Assembly: GCA_044866775.1 (NCBI GenBank)
Contig: JBIOUG010000136.1
Location: 1-64,000 of the forward strand
Length of the DNA stretch: 64,000 nucleotides
From: DASUNQ01 sp044866775
GTDB taxonomy: Bacteria > Acidobacteriota > Thermoanaerobaculia > Multivoradales > UBA5704
Direction of reading: 5' to 3'
Of the stretch, positions 8,659-17,024 are shown piece after piece. Below the pieces are notes generated by a model that worked only from the letters and a program-made list of their open reading frames with translations, did not search any database and was not told where the DNA came from. Both the position numbers and the translations under genes were made by a program. How positions within the stretch are numbered: the first letter of the stretch is position 1; each line of letters opens with the position of its first letter.

Positions 8659-8859
8659 CCAGGAGCGGGCGAAGACGACGAGCGGCGGTAGCGCGAGACA
8701 GGCGGCGATGCCGCCGATCAGCGCGACCATGTACTGCCCCCAGTCGATCTGTCGCGGGCCGAAGGAGTAGAGGCTCACCGCGATGCCCCACACCACCGCG
8801 GCCGCGGCGCCGAGGGTCAGCGCGAAATCCTTCTGCTCGGGCGCGAGCTGCGCGATCAC
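8629..8859 (-). CDS. Small two-helix membrane protein of unknown function
   Basis: A 76-aa protein with two predicted transmembrane helices: LTLGAAAAVVWGIAVSLYSF and, after a short loop, YMVALIGGIAACLALPPLVV. The C-terminus RSWLRLHRFRHD is basic, suggesting a cytoplasmic end. GTG start at 8859 has a strong AAGGAGGA ribosome-binding site. It overlaps the end of rsmI in the opposite direction. No family is recognised. Confidence 0.65.
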   Translation of the reverse strand: MIAQLAPEQKDFALTLGAAAAVVWGIAVSLYSFGPRQIDWGQYMVALIGGIAACLALPPLVVFARSWLRLHRFRHD

Positions 8860-8883
8860 CGGACTTCCTCCTTCCCGAAAAAG

Positions 8884-8899
8884 AGCAGGTCGACCTGCT
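8884..8899. promoter_or_regulatory. Perfect 16-bp palindrome
   Basis: AGCAGGTCGACCTGCT reads identically on both strands and lies 25 bp upstream of the small membrane-protein start, within the 8860-9084 intergenic region. It could be an operator; no partner regulator can be named. Nothing else was recognised in this interval. Confidence 0.4.
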
Positions 8900-9084
8900 A
8901 CAAAGGTGCGGGGGCTCGGAACCCCGCGCGTGATGAGAAGGGCAAGGCGCGTGCCAGACGGGTAAGAGGGGGTGATGAGCGGTGTGCCCTGGGAAGGGCG
9001 GGTGGCGGCGCGGGCGGAATGCGCCCGCGAGTGGTGCTTTAGTGCACGGCGCGATGTAAGACCGGCGTACCAAGCCGCCGTCAG

Positions 9085-11310
9085 CTAGCGCAGGTACCCG
9101 AGCGACCGCAGCTTGGTGATGTGGTTCCACTCGAGATAGGTGGCGCCGAGCGATTCGTCGCCGGCGAGAAAGCGGCGGCGGGCGGCGGCGCGGGCGGCGA
9201 GCTCGCGCTCGCCCCAGGCGCGCAGCGCGGCGGCGACCGCGGGCTCGGCGGCGGCGCGGTTGGCGGCCTCGCCCGGGTCGGCGGCGAGGCTGTAGAGCTC
9301 GAGCGGGAGCCCGGGCTGGCGCGGGACGATGAGCTTCCACGGCCCGCGGCGCACCGCCCAGCGCTCCGGACCGTGGAGGATGACGTCGGCCATGAGCGCC
9401 GGGCGCGGCAGCGGGCGGCCGGCGAGGCCGGCCGAGAGGTCGCTCCCCTGCGACGGCGGCGGCTCGACGCCGACGAGCTTGAGGAGGGTCGGGAAGAAGT
9501 CGGCGATCCGTACCGGCGCTTCGACCACGCCCGGCGGAAGCCCCGGCGCGCGCAAGATGCCGGGGACGTGCAGCAGCTCCTGGTAGTGCGTGTGGCCGTG
9601 GTCGGCATTGGTCTCGTAGCCGCCCGCCTGTTCCTGCGGCAGGCGCGTCCAGAACTCCTCGCCGTGGTCGGAGAGGACAAGGAGCACGGTGTCCTCGGCC
9701 ATGCCCAGCTCCTCGAGCCCGTCGAGGAAGCGCCCGACGGCGCGGTCGGTCGCCGCCACCTCGGCCCGGTAGAGCGCCTCGTGCCACCGCCGGTCGCGCG
9801 GCGGCGGGATCGGGTTCTCCGGCCGGCGGTCGGCGGCGCAACCGAGCGGCCCCCGGTACGCGGGTAGCAGCCGGCGCGCGACGCGCGCGCAGTCCGCGGC
9901 CGGCGGCTCGTAAGGGTTGTGCGGATCGAAGAGGTGGAGGTAGAGGAAGAGCCGCCGCTCGTCGCCATAGCGCTCGAGCCGCGCCAGCGTCTCCTCGACC
10001 AGCACCCCCGCCCGCTCCTCGCGCGAGACGTACTCGTCGAACCCCTGCTGCAGCCCGAAGGCCGGGTTGACGTAGATGTTGTGGTAGACGCCGAGGTTGT
10101 AGAAGCCGGCGCCGCGCAGCGTCTCGGCGAGCGTCCGCGCGCCGCCGGACAGGCCGGTGGGAGCGAACTCGCCGAAGCGGCGACCCGCGCCGTGCGTCTG
10201 CGGCTCGAGGCCGGTCATCAGCGTCGCGACCGCGGGCAGAGTCCAGGGCGAGGGCGTCGACAGGTCGGCGAAGCGAATGCCTTCCCGGGCCAGCCGATCG
10301 AGGTTCGGCGTCAGCCCCGTGCGGTCCCCATAGGCGCCCACGACGTCGGCGCGCAACGTGTCGATCAGCAGCACGACCAGATGCGGCCCCGCCCGCCGCC
10401 CCGCCGCCACGAGGACGGGATCGCCCCACAGCGCCACACCTTCGGGCAGCGGCCGCCCGCCCCGCCGCGCCTCCACCTCGAGCACCACCCGCCCGCCCGC
10501 CCGCGCCGCCGGCGGCAGCTCTTCGGCGACCCGCCGCCAGCCTGCCCGCTTCCCGCCGCCGCCGAGCCGCGTCTCGAACCACGGCCGCCGCGCGCCCCCG
10601 CTCTCGACGAAGGCGCGGAAGGTCGCGGTCACCCCCGCCCGATCGAACTCCGGCACCAGCCCGAGCCGCGTCTCGAACCGCGCGCCGCGCGGCAGACCGC
10701 CGGGCAGGTCGATCGCAACCGAAGACAGCCCCGGCAGGGAGGGAAGACATTCCCCTTCGAGGCACATCAGCCGATAGGCGTCGGCGGCCGGCCACCCGCT
10801 CAATCCCAGGAGCTCCGCCTTCCCGCCCGTGACCGACAGCCGCAGCGCCGCCACCCTCCCGGTCCAGTACGGCTCGCGCCCCAGCTCGACGTCGTACGAG
10901 TGCTCCCGCCCATCCGCCAGCAGCGGAAACGAGAGCGTCCGATAGGGCAAGAATCCCCGATCCTGCGCCAGCCGCCAAGACAAGGTCGCCAGCCGCGCAT
11001 CCCCCCGCGCCACCACCGTCACCCGCGCCACCCGCGCCGCCGACAGCTCCGCCGGAATCACCCGTGGCCGGCCATCGACCACCCCACCCGCCGGCAGCTC
11101 GACCACCCCCCCCGGCGGCGCTTTGATGAGATCGCCCATCCGGATCAGACACTGCGGTTCGCGCTGGCAGGCACTGAGGAAGAGGAGGCAGCTCAAGAAG
11201 AGAAGCCCCGGGACCGCCGCGCTCCGGGTGCGCTCCTCTCCGGGAACGGCGCGCGCTTCTGTTGCCTGCGGGATCTGAGGCGCGCGCCTCGGCTTCGCTC
11301 CGCGCGTCAT
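9085..11310 (-). CDS. Sulfatase-superfamily lipoprotein
   Basis: A 741-aa protein. The N-terminus carries a lipoprotein signal with lipobox LFLSAC. About 330 residues of beta-rich sequence precede the alkaline-phosphatase/sulfatase domain: VVLLIDTLRADVVGAYG (metal-binding Asp), SPWTLPAVATLMTGLEPQTH, LLVLSDHGEEFW and NADHGHTHYQE. At the formylglycine position (C-x-P-S-R in true sulfatases) it has TLPAV, giving a Thr, so it is more likely a phosphate/phospho-group enzyme or a divergent hydrolase than a classical sulfatase. ATG 11310 is used because further upstream the frame runs through a REP unit. Confidence 0.85.
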   Translation of the reverse strand: MTRGAKPRRAPQIPQATEARAVPGEERTRSAAVPGLLFLSCLLFLSACQREPQCLIRMGDLIKAPPGGVVELPAGGVVDGRPRVIPAELSAARVARVTVVARGDARLATLSWRLAQDRGFLPYRTLSFPLLADGREHSYDVELGREPYWTGRVAALRLSVTGGKAELLGLSGWPAADAYRLMCLEGECLPSLPGLSSVAIDLPGGLPRGARFETRLGLVPEFDRAGVTATFRAFVESGGARRPWFETRLGGGGKRAGWRRVAEELPPAARAGGRVVLEVEARRGGRPLPEGVALWGDPVLVAAGRRAGPHLVVLLIDTLRADVVGAYGDRTGLTPNLDRLAREGIRFADLSTPSPWTLPAVATLMTGLEPQTHGAGRRFGEFAPTGLSGGARTLAETLRGAGFYNLGVYHNIYVNPAFGLQQGFDEYVSREERAGVLVEETLARLERYGDERRLFLYLHLFDPHNPYEPPAADCARVARRLLPAYRGPLGCAADRRPENPIPPPRDRRWHEALYRAEVAATDRAVGRFLDGLEELGMAEDTVLLVLSDHGEEFWTRLPQEQAGGYETNADHGHTHYQELLHVPGILRAPGLPPGVVEAPVRIADFFPTLLKLVGVEPPPSQGSDLSAGLAGRPLPRPALMADVILHGPERWAVRRGPWKLIVPRQPGLPLELYSLAADPGEAANRAAAEPAVAAALRAWGERELAARAAARRRFLAGDESLGATYLEWNHITKLRSLGYLR

Positions 11311-11453
11311 CGTTCGTGGCCTTCGGCGTTCATTGCCAGGCGCTGCGCTCAGACGTCCCTCCGTGGAGCGCACCCGGAGCGCTACCGTCGTGGTACATCG
11401 CCCCCACCGGACTCGTTCTTCCCTCGGGGCCTGTGGAGGACTCAGGCTGGTCT

Positions 11454-11541
11454 CCGAAAACGCCCGGGACGTGGCCCGGGCGCTACAGGAACCCTGCGGT
11501 GGTTGTGACGTAGCGCCCGGCCTACGTGCCGGGCGTTTTCG
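11454..11541. repeat. REP-like palindrome pair (inverted)
   Basis: Two units of the window's REP family in opposite orientation: 11454-11486 (CCGAAAACGCCCGGGAC followed by GTGGCCCGGGCGCTAC) and 11510-11541 (GTAGCGCCCGGCCTAC followed by GTGCCGGGCGTTTTCG). Each unit is an imperfect palindrome and the pair could form a long cruciform, as in BIMEs. They lie in the 11311-11780 interval, where no gene was recognised. Confidence 0.85.
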
Positions 11542-11780
11542 CACAATGCTCAAGATGACATCGGCCCGTTTGTGTCCACAGACGGTAGCCCTCCGGCGTG
11601 CGCTCTCTGGAGGCACGTGTGAGCGAGCGCTGGCAAGCCCCCTCGCAGTCACGAGCGTGTTGGCGCGAAGCGAACCCGAGGCGGGCGCCTCAGATCAGAA
11701 GTCCTCAGAGCGCCCGCCGGTGCCGGAGGGGAGCGCACGTCGGAGGGCGGTGGTTGCTCGCACGCCGGGGATCACGGGAT

Positions 11781-12875
11781 CTACAACCGCCCGGTGATCC
11801 AGCATCCACCCAACACGCGCGTACCCTGATAGAAGACGGCGGCCTGGCCAGGAGTCACGCCGCGCTGCGGATTCGCGAACTCGACCTCGGCAGAACCACC
11901 GACGCCAGATCGGATGCGGGCAGCGACGCCCGGATGCCGCGAGCGGATCTTCACCGTCGCCTCGACCTCGCCACCCGGCGCCGGACCGATCCAGTGCAGC
12001 CGCTCGCCGACGAGCCCGGGCGCCATCAGCTCTTCCTCTTCGCCGACCACCACCCGGTTCGCCTCCGCCTCGATCCCGAGCACGTAGAGCGGCCGCCGCG
12101 CCGCCACCCCGAGCCCCCGCCGCTGCCCCACCGTGTAGCGATAGAACGGCTCCCCGCGCCCCAGCTCCTCGCCGCCGCTCGTCACCACCGCCGCCGGCTC
12201 CCCCAACGGAACCGCCATCGCATAGCGCTCCGGGTCCGCCGCCACCTGCCCCTCGACGAACTCCCGCACGCCGCCCGCGACGAAGCACACCTCCATGCTC
12301 TCGCCCTTCCCCGCCACCACCAGCCCCGCCGCGCGCGCGATCCCCCGCGCCTCCGTCTTGCTCATCCCGCCGAGCGGGAAGAGCGAGCGCGCGAGCTGCT
12401 CCCGGGTGAGCTCGAAGAGGTAGTAGCTCTGGTCCTTCTCGGCGACGGCCGCGGCGTGCAGCTCCGGCCCCTCCGGCCCCTCGACGATCCGCGCGTAGTG
12501 CCCCGTCGCCACCCGCTCGGCGCCGAGGAGGCGCGCCCGCTCGAGCAACAGGTCGAACTTGATCCAGGTGTTGCAGCGCACGCACGGGCTCGGCGTGCGG
12601 CCGGCGAGGTAGTCGGCGACGAACGGCTCGACCACCTGCCGCCGGAACTCGGCGTCGAGGCGCAGCGTGTAGTGCGGGATGCCGACCTGCTGCGCCACGC
12701 GCCGCGCGTCGCCCAAGTCGAGGGCGCCGCAGCAGCGGCCGTGCACCGCCTCCTCCGAGCGGTCCCAGAGGAGCATCGAGAGCCCGACGACCGGCGCGCC
12801 GCCGCGGGCCAGCAGGAGCGCGGCGACCGAGGAGTCGAGCCCGCCGCTCATCGCGACGGCGATGCGCCCGCTCAC
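11781..12875 (-). CDS. mnmA: tRNA-specific 2-thiouridylase MnmA
   Basis: A 364-aa enzyme that thiolates U34 of tRNA Lys/Glu/Gln. The PP-loop AVAMSGGLDSSVAALLL is at residues 6-22, the active-site cysteine is in TPSPCVRCN near 97, and the second cysteine is in MEVCFVA near 196. RYTVGQRRGLGVA and the C-terminal barrel AVFYQGTRVLGGCWITG are also typical. GTG start at 12875 lies just before the PP-loop; the frame continues upstream only through a REP unit. Cysteine desulfurase, the likely sulfur donor, is encoded immediately upstream on the same strand. Confidence 0.95.
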   Translation of the reverse strand: MSGRIAVAMSGGLDSSVAALLLARGGAPVVGLSMLLWDRSEEAVHGRCCGALDLGDARRVAQQVGIPHYTLRLDAEFRRQVVEPFVADYLAGRTPSPCVRCNTWIKFDLLLERARLLGAERVATGHYARIVEGPEGPELHAAAVAEKDQSYYLFELTREQLARSLFPLGGMSKTEARGIARAAGLVVAGKGESMEVCFVAGGVREFVEGQVAADPERYAMAVPLGEPAAVVTSGGEELGRGEPFYRYTVGQRRGLGVAARRPLYVLGIEAEANRVVVGEEEELMAPGLVGERLHWIGPAPGGEVEATVKIRSRHPGVAARIRSGVGGSAEVEFANPQRGVTPGQAAVFYQGTRVLGGCWITGRL

Positions 12876-12895
12876 CGCGCCGCCTCGGGGGTGTA

Positions 12896-12929
12896 CCGAA
12901 AACGCCCGGGACGTAGCCCGGGCGCTACG
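12896..12929 (-). repeat. REP-like palindrome
   Basis: One unit with arms CGCCCGGG and CCCGGGCG around ACGTAG, between the cysteine desulfurase and mnmA genes. On the minus strand the hairpin is followed by TTTT, so it may attenuate transcription between the two genes. Confidence 0.85.
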
Positions 12930-12967
12930 GGCCACCGGTGCATGCCGGCGGGCAGATCTGCCCGCGC

Positions 12968-14146
12968 TCACCGCACCGCCCCCGCGCCGGCCGCGGCCTC
13001 GGAGCGCCTCGTCATCGTCCTGACCGCCGCCACCTCGCGCTCCAGCGCTTCGAGGAACGCATCCACCTCCGCCTCGGTGTTGGCGATCCCGAAACTCACC
13101 CGCAGCGACGAGAGCGCCGCCGCGCGCGGGAACCCCGCGGCGAGCAGGGTGTGCGACGGCTCGACCGCCCCCGAGGCGCAGGCCGAGCCGGTCGAGACGG
13201 CGAAGCCGGCGAGGTCGAGCCGGATCATCAGCGCCTCGCCGTCGGCGCCGGGCAGCTCGACGTGCGAGGTGTTGGGCAGGCGCGGCGAGCCGGCGCAGTG
13301 GACGGCCGCGCCCGGGATGCGCGCGAGGCCCGTCTCGAAGCGGTCGCGCAGCGCGGCGAGCTTCGCGGTGCGGCCGTCGCCCTCCTCGTAGGCCGCCGCC
13401 GCGGCCGCGCCCAGGCCGACCAGCGCCGGCACGTTCTCCGTCCCGGCGCGGCGCCGCCGCTCCTGGCCGCCGCCGACCAGGAGGCCCGCGAGCTCGACGC
13501 CCTTGCGCACCCACAGCGCCGCCGCCCCGAGCGGACCGTAGAACTTGTGCGCGCCGATGGTGAGGAAATCGACCCCGAGCGCCGCGACGTCGACCGGCAC
13601 CTTGCCGGCCGCCTGCACCGCATCGCAGAGGACCGGCAGGCCGCGCTCGCGGCAGACCCGCGCCACCTCGGCGACCGGCTGGAGGGTGCCGAGCTCGTTG
13701 TGGGCGAGCATCAGGCAGACGAGGCGCGTCTCGGCCGTCAGCGCCGCCGCGACCGCCGCGGCGGGGACGACGCCGTCGCCCCGAGGGGACACGGTGACGA
13801 CGCGCATGCCGCGCCGGGCGAGGCGCGCCGCGCCCTCGCGGACCGAGGGGTGCTCGAGCGCCGAGACCACGATCTCGCCCTGGAAGCCGGCCCGCTCGGC
13901 GATGCCGAAGAGGACGGCGTTGTTGGCCTCGGTGCCGCTCGCCGTGAAGACGATCTCCGGCGGGCGGGCGCCGAGGAGGACCGCCACCTCCTCCCGGGCC
14001 ACCTCGACCGCGTTACGCGCCGCCTGGCCGAAGCGGTGGCGCGAGGAGGGGTTCCCCCACTGCCCGCCGAGCCAGGGGAGCATGGCGTGGCGCGCCCGCG
14101 GGTGGAGCGGCGTGGTGGCGTTGTGGTCGAGGTACACCGGTTGCAT
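12968..14146 (-). CDS. Cysteine desulfurase (IscS/NifS family)
   Basis: A 392-aa PLP enzyme releasing sulfur from cysteine for Fe-S clusters and tRNA thiolation. The N-terminal VYLDHNATTPLHP, the PLP lysine in GAHKFYGPLG (near 200), the GTENVPALVG motif and the persulfide-forming cysteine in STGSACASG (near 323) are all present. Class V aminotransferase fold. Pairing with mnmA points to tRNA 2-thiolation as one destination of the sulfur. No iscU or isc regulator is nearby. Confidence 0.94.
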   Translation of the reverse strand: MQPVYLDHNATTPLHPRARHAMLPWLGGQWGNPSSRHRFGQAARNAVEVAREEVAVLLGARPPEIVFTASGTEANNAVLFGIAERAGFQGEIVVSALEHPSVREGAARLARRGMRVVTVSPRGDGVVPAAAVAAALTAETRLVCLMLAHNELGTLQPVAEVARVCRERGLPVLCDAVQAAGKVPVDVAALGVDFLTIGAHKFYGPLGAAALWVRKGVELAGLLVGGGQERRRRAGTENVPALVGLGAAAAAAYEEGDGRTAKLAALRDRFETGLARIPGAAVHCAGSPRLPNTSHVELPGADGEALMIRLDLAGFAVSTGSACASGAVEPSHTLLAAGFPRAAALSSLRVSFGIANTEAEVDAFLEALEREVAAVRTMTRRSEAAAGAGAVR

Positions 14147-14243
14147 GGCGGCTGTATTCTAGTGAGGTCTGCGCCTTGTGGCTCGACCTCCCTTCGGTCA
14201 CTATCTGGGAGGAACCGTCTCTCGTGTGCCGTCGGATGTCCTC

Positions 14244-14277
14244 CCGAAAACGCCCGGGACGTAGCCCGGGCGCTACG
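14244..14277 (-). repeat. REP-like palindrome
   Basis: A complete unit (CCGAAAACGCCCGGGAC plus GTAGCCCGGGCGCTACG) lying in the 151-bp region between the divergent desulfurase and GWxTD-VWA genes, ending 20 bp before the latter's start codon. Confidence 0.85.
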
Positions 14278-14297
14278 AACTGCATGACGAACCGCTG

Positions 14298-16829
14298 ATG
14301 ACCCCACGCTCGCGCCTCGTTACCGCACTCTCCGCCCTCGCCCTGCTGGCCCTCCTCGCCGCTCCGGCCCCGGCGGCCGCGGCCGACAAGCTCTCGCGCA
14401 AGGAACGCAAGGAGCTGGCCGCGACGGCGGCGAAGCTGCCGGAGAAGTACCGCGCCTGGTACGAAGAGGTGGATTACATCCTCACCGACGAGGAGCGGGC
14501 GGCCTTCCTCGCCCTCGAGAAGGACTACCAGCGCGACGCCTTCATCCAGCGCTTCTGGGCGGCGCGCGACCCCTTCCCGGACACGGCGCGCAACGAGTTC
14601 AAGGACCGCTGGAGCGAGCGCGTGGCCCTCGCGCGCTCGGAGTTCGGGGCGCTCGACGACGCGCGCGGCAAGATGCTGCTCACCAACGGGCCGCCGCTGG
14701 CGCGCATCGTCTCGACGTGCAACACCATCCTCTGGCCGGTCGAGGTCTGGTACTACCGCGGCAGCGAGACGGTGGGGTTCGAGTTCTTCCTCGTCTTCTA
14801 CAAGCGCTGGGGAGCGGGGAAGTTCCGGCTCTGGGAGCCTTCCGAGGGGCTCGACGCCCTGTTCCAGGACGGCCAGCGAAGCGCGAACGTGCAGGCGATC
14901 TACGACGGCTGCATGGACGGCGACAAGCTCGCCGCCGGCATCGGCTGGGTGGCGCGGCAGGGCTTCCACTCCTACGCCGTCATCCTGTCGAAGGTCGAGA
15001 CGCGGCCCGAGGCGCCGAAGGGCGAGTGGGTCTCGACCTTCAAGTCCTACTCGACCGACCTCGCCGAGGGCACGGCGACCTTCCCGGCCCGCGTCGCCCT
15101 CGAGTATCCCGGACGGCACCAGGCGCGCACGGTCGTGCAGGGGGTGGTCACCGTGCCGGTCTCCGAGGCGACGGCGGTCCAGCTCGGCGAGTTCCGCTCC
15201 TACAACTTCGTGCTCACCGGCGAGATGCTCCAGGGAGGGCAGCTCTTCGAGAGCTTCCGCTACAAGTTCGACTTCCCGGTCGAGGAGGTGACCGGCGAGT
15301 CGCTGGCGATGATCTTCGAGCGCAGCCTGCGGCCCGGCGACTACACCCTGACGCTCAAGCTCGAGGACGTCAACGGCAAGCGCTTCTTCCGCGAGGAGAG
15401 GCAGCTCGCCGTGCCGCAGGTCGCGGGCGGGATGCCGCCGCTGCCGCCGGCCGACGCCGAGAGCGCGCGCCTCCTCGCCGAGGCCAACGCCGCGATCACG
15501 ACCGGCGACCGCACGATCCAGTTGATCGAGCCGCACGGCGACCTCCACACCGGCATGCTGCGCTTCGAGACCATGACGACCGGCACCGGCATCGAGAAGG
15601 TGACCTTCGAGCTCGACGGCAAGCCGCTCTTGACCAAGAAGAAGCCGCCCTACAGCGTCGAGCTCGACCTGGGGTCGCTGCCGCGCACCCACCTCCTCTC
15701 GGCGGTCGCCTTCGACGCCGCCGGCGCCGAGCTGGCGCGCGACGAGCTGACGTTGAACGCCGGCGGCCACCGCTTCGCGGTCGATCTCGTCGAGCCGCGG
15801 CGGGGCAAGCGCTACGAGAACAGCCTGCGCGCCGAGGCCGAGGTGCAGGTGCCGGAGGGGCAGGCGGTCGAGCGGGTCGAGTTCTACTTGAACGAGACGC
15901 TGATCGCGACCCTCTACCAGGCGCCCTACGCGCAGCCCATCCTGCTGCCCAAGGATGCGGACCTCGCCTACGTGCGCGCCGTCGCCTACCTGGCCGACGG
16001 CAACTCGACCGAGGACACGGTCTTCGTCAACGCGCCCGACTACCTCGACGAGCTGGCCATCGAGTTCGTCGAGCTCTACACGACGGTCGTGGACCGCCAG
16101 GGGCACCCGGTCGCGGGGCTCGGCAAGGGCGACTTCACGGTCGTCGAGGACGGGGTCAGGCAGGAGATCGCGCGCTTCGAGACGGTGAGCGACCGGCCCT
16201 ACCACGCGGCGGTGCTGCTCGACGTTTCGGCGTCAATGGAGCCGGAGATGGAGCGCGCCCAGAACGCGGCGCTGCGCTTCTTCGAGCAGGCGGTGCGGCC
16301 CAAGGACCGGGCGGCGGTCATCACCTTCAACGACCGGCCGGCCCTCGGCGCCAAGTTCACCAGCGACCAGAAGTCGCTCGCCGCCGCCCTCGCCGGGCTC
16401 AAGGCCGAGCGCGGCACGTCGCTCTACGACAGCATCATCTTCAGCCTCTACTACTTCAACGGCGTCAAGGGGCAGAAGGCGGTGATCCTGCTCTCGGACG
16501 GCAAGGACGAGTCGAGCCGCTTCACCTACGAGGACGCGCTCGAGTACGCGCGCCGGGCGGGGGTGACGGTCTACGCCATCGGCCTCGGCGAGGACGTGGA
16601 CAAGAAGAAGCTCACCCGCCTCGCCGAGGAGACCGGCGGCCGCGGCTTCTTCCTGAAGGACGCCTCGCAGCTCGCCGCGATCTACACCACGATCCAGCAG
16701 GAGCTGCGCTCGCAGTACCTGGTGGCCTACCAGTCCACCAACACCACCGGCGACGACTTCCGCACCGTCGACGTCAAGCTCGCACGAGGCGGCCTCGAGG
16801 CCAAGACGATGCGGGGGTATTACCCGTAG
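14298..16829 (+). CDS. GWxTD-domain/VWFA secreted protein (copy 1)
   Basis: An 843-aa exported protein. A signal peptide is followed by a GWxTD-type domain: YILTDEERAAFLAL, FIQRFWAARDPFPDTARNEF and a G-P-P element near residue 130; the eponymous GWxTD string itself is not seen. Middle beta-rich repeats include PYSVELDLGSLPRTH. The C-terminal third is a von Willebrand A domain with a complete MIDAS: LDVSASM near 641, GTSLYDSI and LLSDGKDES. It ends in MRGYYP. This architecture resembles VWFA-related proteins reported from Acidobacteria. A paralogue of the same layout follows directly. Confidence 0.82.
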   Translation: MTPRSRLVTALSALALLALLAAPAPAAAADKLSRKERKELAATAAKLPEKYRAWYEEVDYILTDEERAAFLALEKDYQRDAFIQRFWAARDPFPDTARNEFKDRWSERVALARSEFGALDDARGKMLLTNGPPLARIVSTCNTILWPVEVWYYRGSETVGFEFFLVFYKRWGAGKFRLWEPSEGLDALFQDGQRSANVQAIYDGCMDGDKLAAGIGWVARQGFHSYAVILSKVETRPEAPKGEWVSTFKSYSTDLAEGTATFPARVALEYPGRHQARTVVQGVVTVPVSEATAVQLGEFRSYNFVLTGEMLQGGQLFESFRYKFDFPVEEVTGESLAMIFERSLRPGDYTLTLKLEDVNGKRFFREERQLAVPQVAGGMPPLPPADAESARLLAEANAAITTGDRTIQLIEPHGDLHTGMLRFETMTTGTGIEKVTFELDGKPLLTKKKPPYSVELDLGSLPRTHLLSAVAFDAAGAELARDELTLNAGGHRFAVDLVEPRRGKRYENSLRAEAEVQVPEGQAVERVEFYLNETLIATLYQAPYAQPILLPKDADLAYVRAVAYLADGNSTEDTVFVNAPDYLDELAIEFVELYTTVVDRQGHPVAGLGKGDFTVVEDGVRQEIARFETVSDRPYHAAVLLDVSASMEPEMERAQNAALRFFEQAVRPKDRAAVITFNDRPALGAKFTSDQKSLAAALAGLKAERGTSLYDSIIFSLYYFNGVKGQKAVILLSDGKDESSRFTYEDALEYARRAGVTVYAIGLGEDVDKKKLTRLAEETGGRGFFLKDASQLAAIYTTIQQELRSQYLVAYQSTNTTGDDFRTVDVKLARGGLEAKTMRGYYP

Positions 16830-16868
16830 GCGCAGAGGCGGCCCGCGTCGAGGCATGCGGGGCGGCTT

Positions 16869-16941
16869 CCGAAAACGCCCGGGACGTGGCCCGGGCGCTA
16901 CGGAACCACGTAGCGCCCGGCCTACGTGCCGGGCGTTTTCG
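16869..16941. repeat. REP-like palindrome pair (inverted)
   Basis: Units at 16869-16902 and 16910-16941 in opposite orientation, only 7 bp apart, between the two GWxTD-VWA genes. Each reads as a GC-rich hairpin with a TTTT flank, so the pair could terminate transcription in both directions. Confidence 0.88.
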
Positions 16942-17024
16942 CACCATCGCCCGATTGTCGACCCAGGTGATGACGGGTGCCAGCCACCTTGCCCGGCTCA
17001 CTGCTGATGCGTAGGATCGGCGCG

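Noticed and set aside
8860..9084. tRNA or riboswitch in the gap before the sulfatase gene
   Set aside because: Palindromic and GC-rich, but no T-arm consensus, no cloverleaf and no aptamer consensus could be matched.
9085..11310. Classical sulfatase annotation
   Set aside because: The formylglycine motif is absent, so only superfamily membership is claimed.
12876..13514. N-terminal extension of MnmA
   Set aside because: It crosses a REP unit and the desulfurase gene; the PP-loop starts right after GTG 12875.
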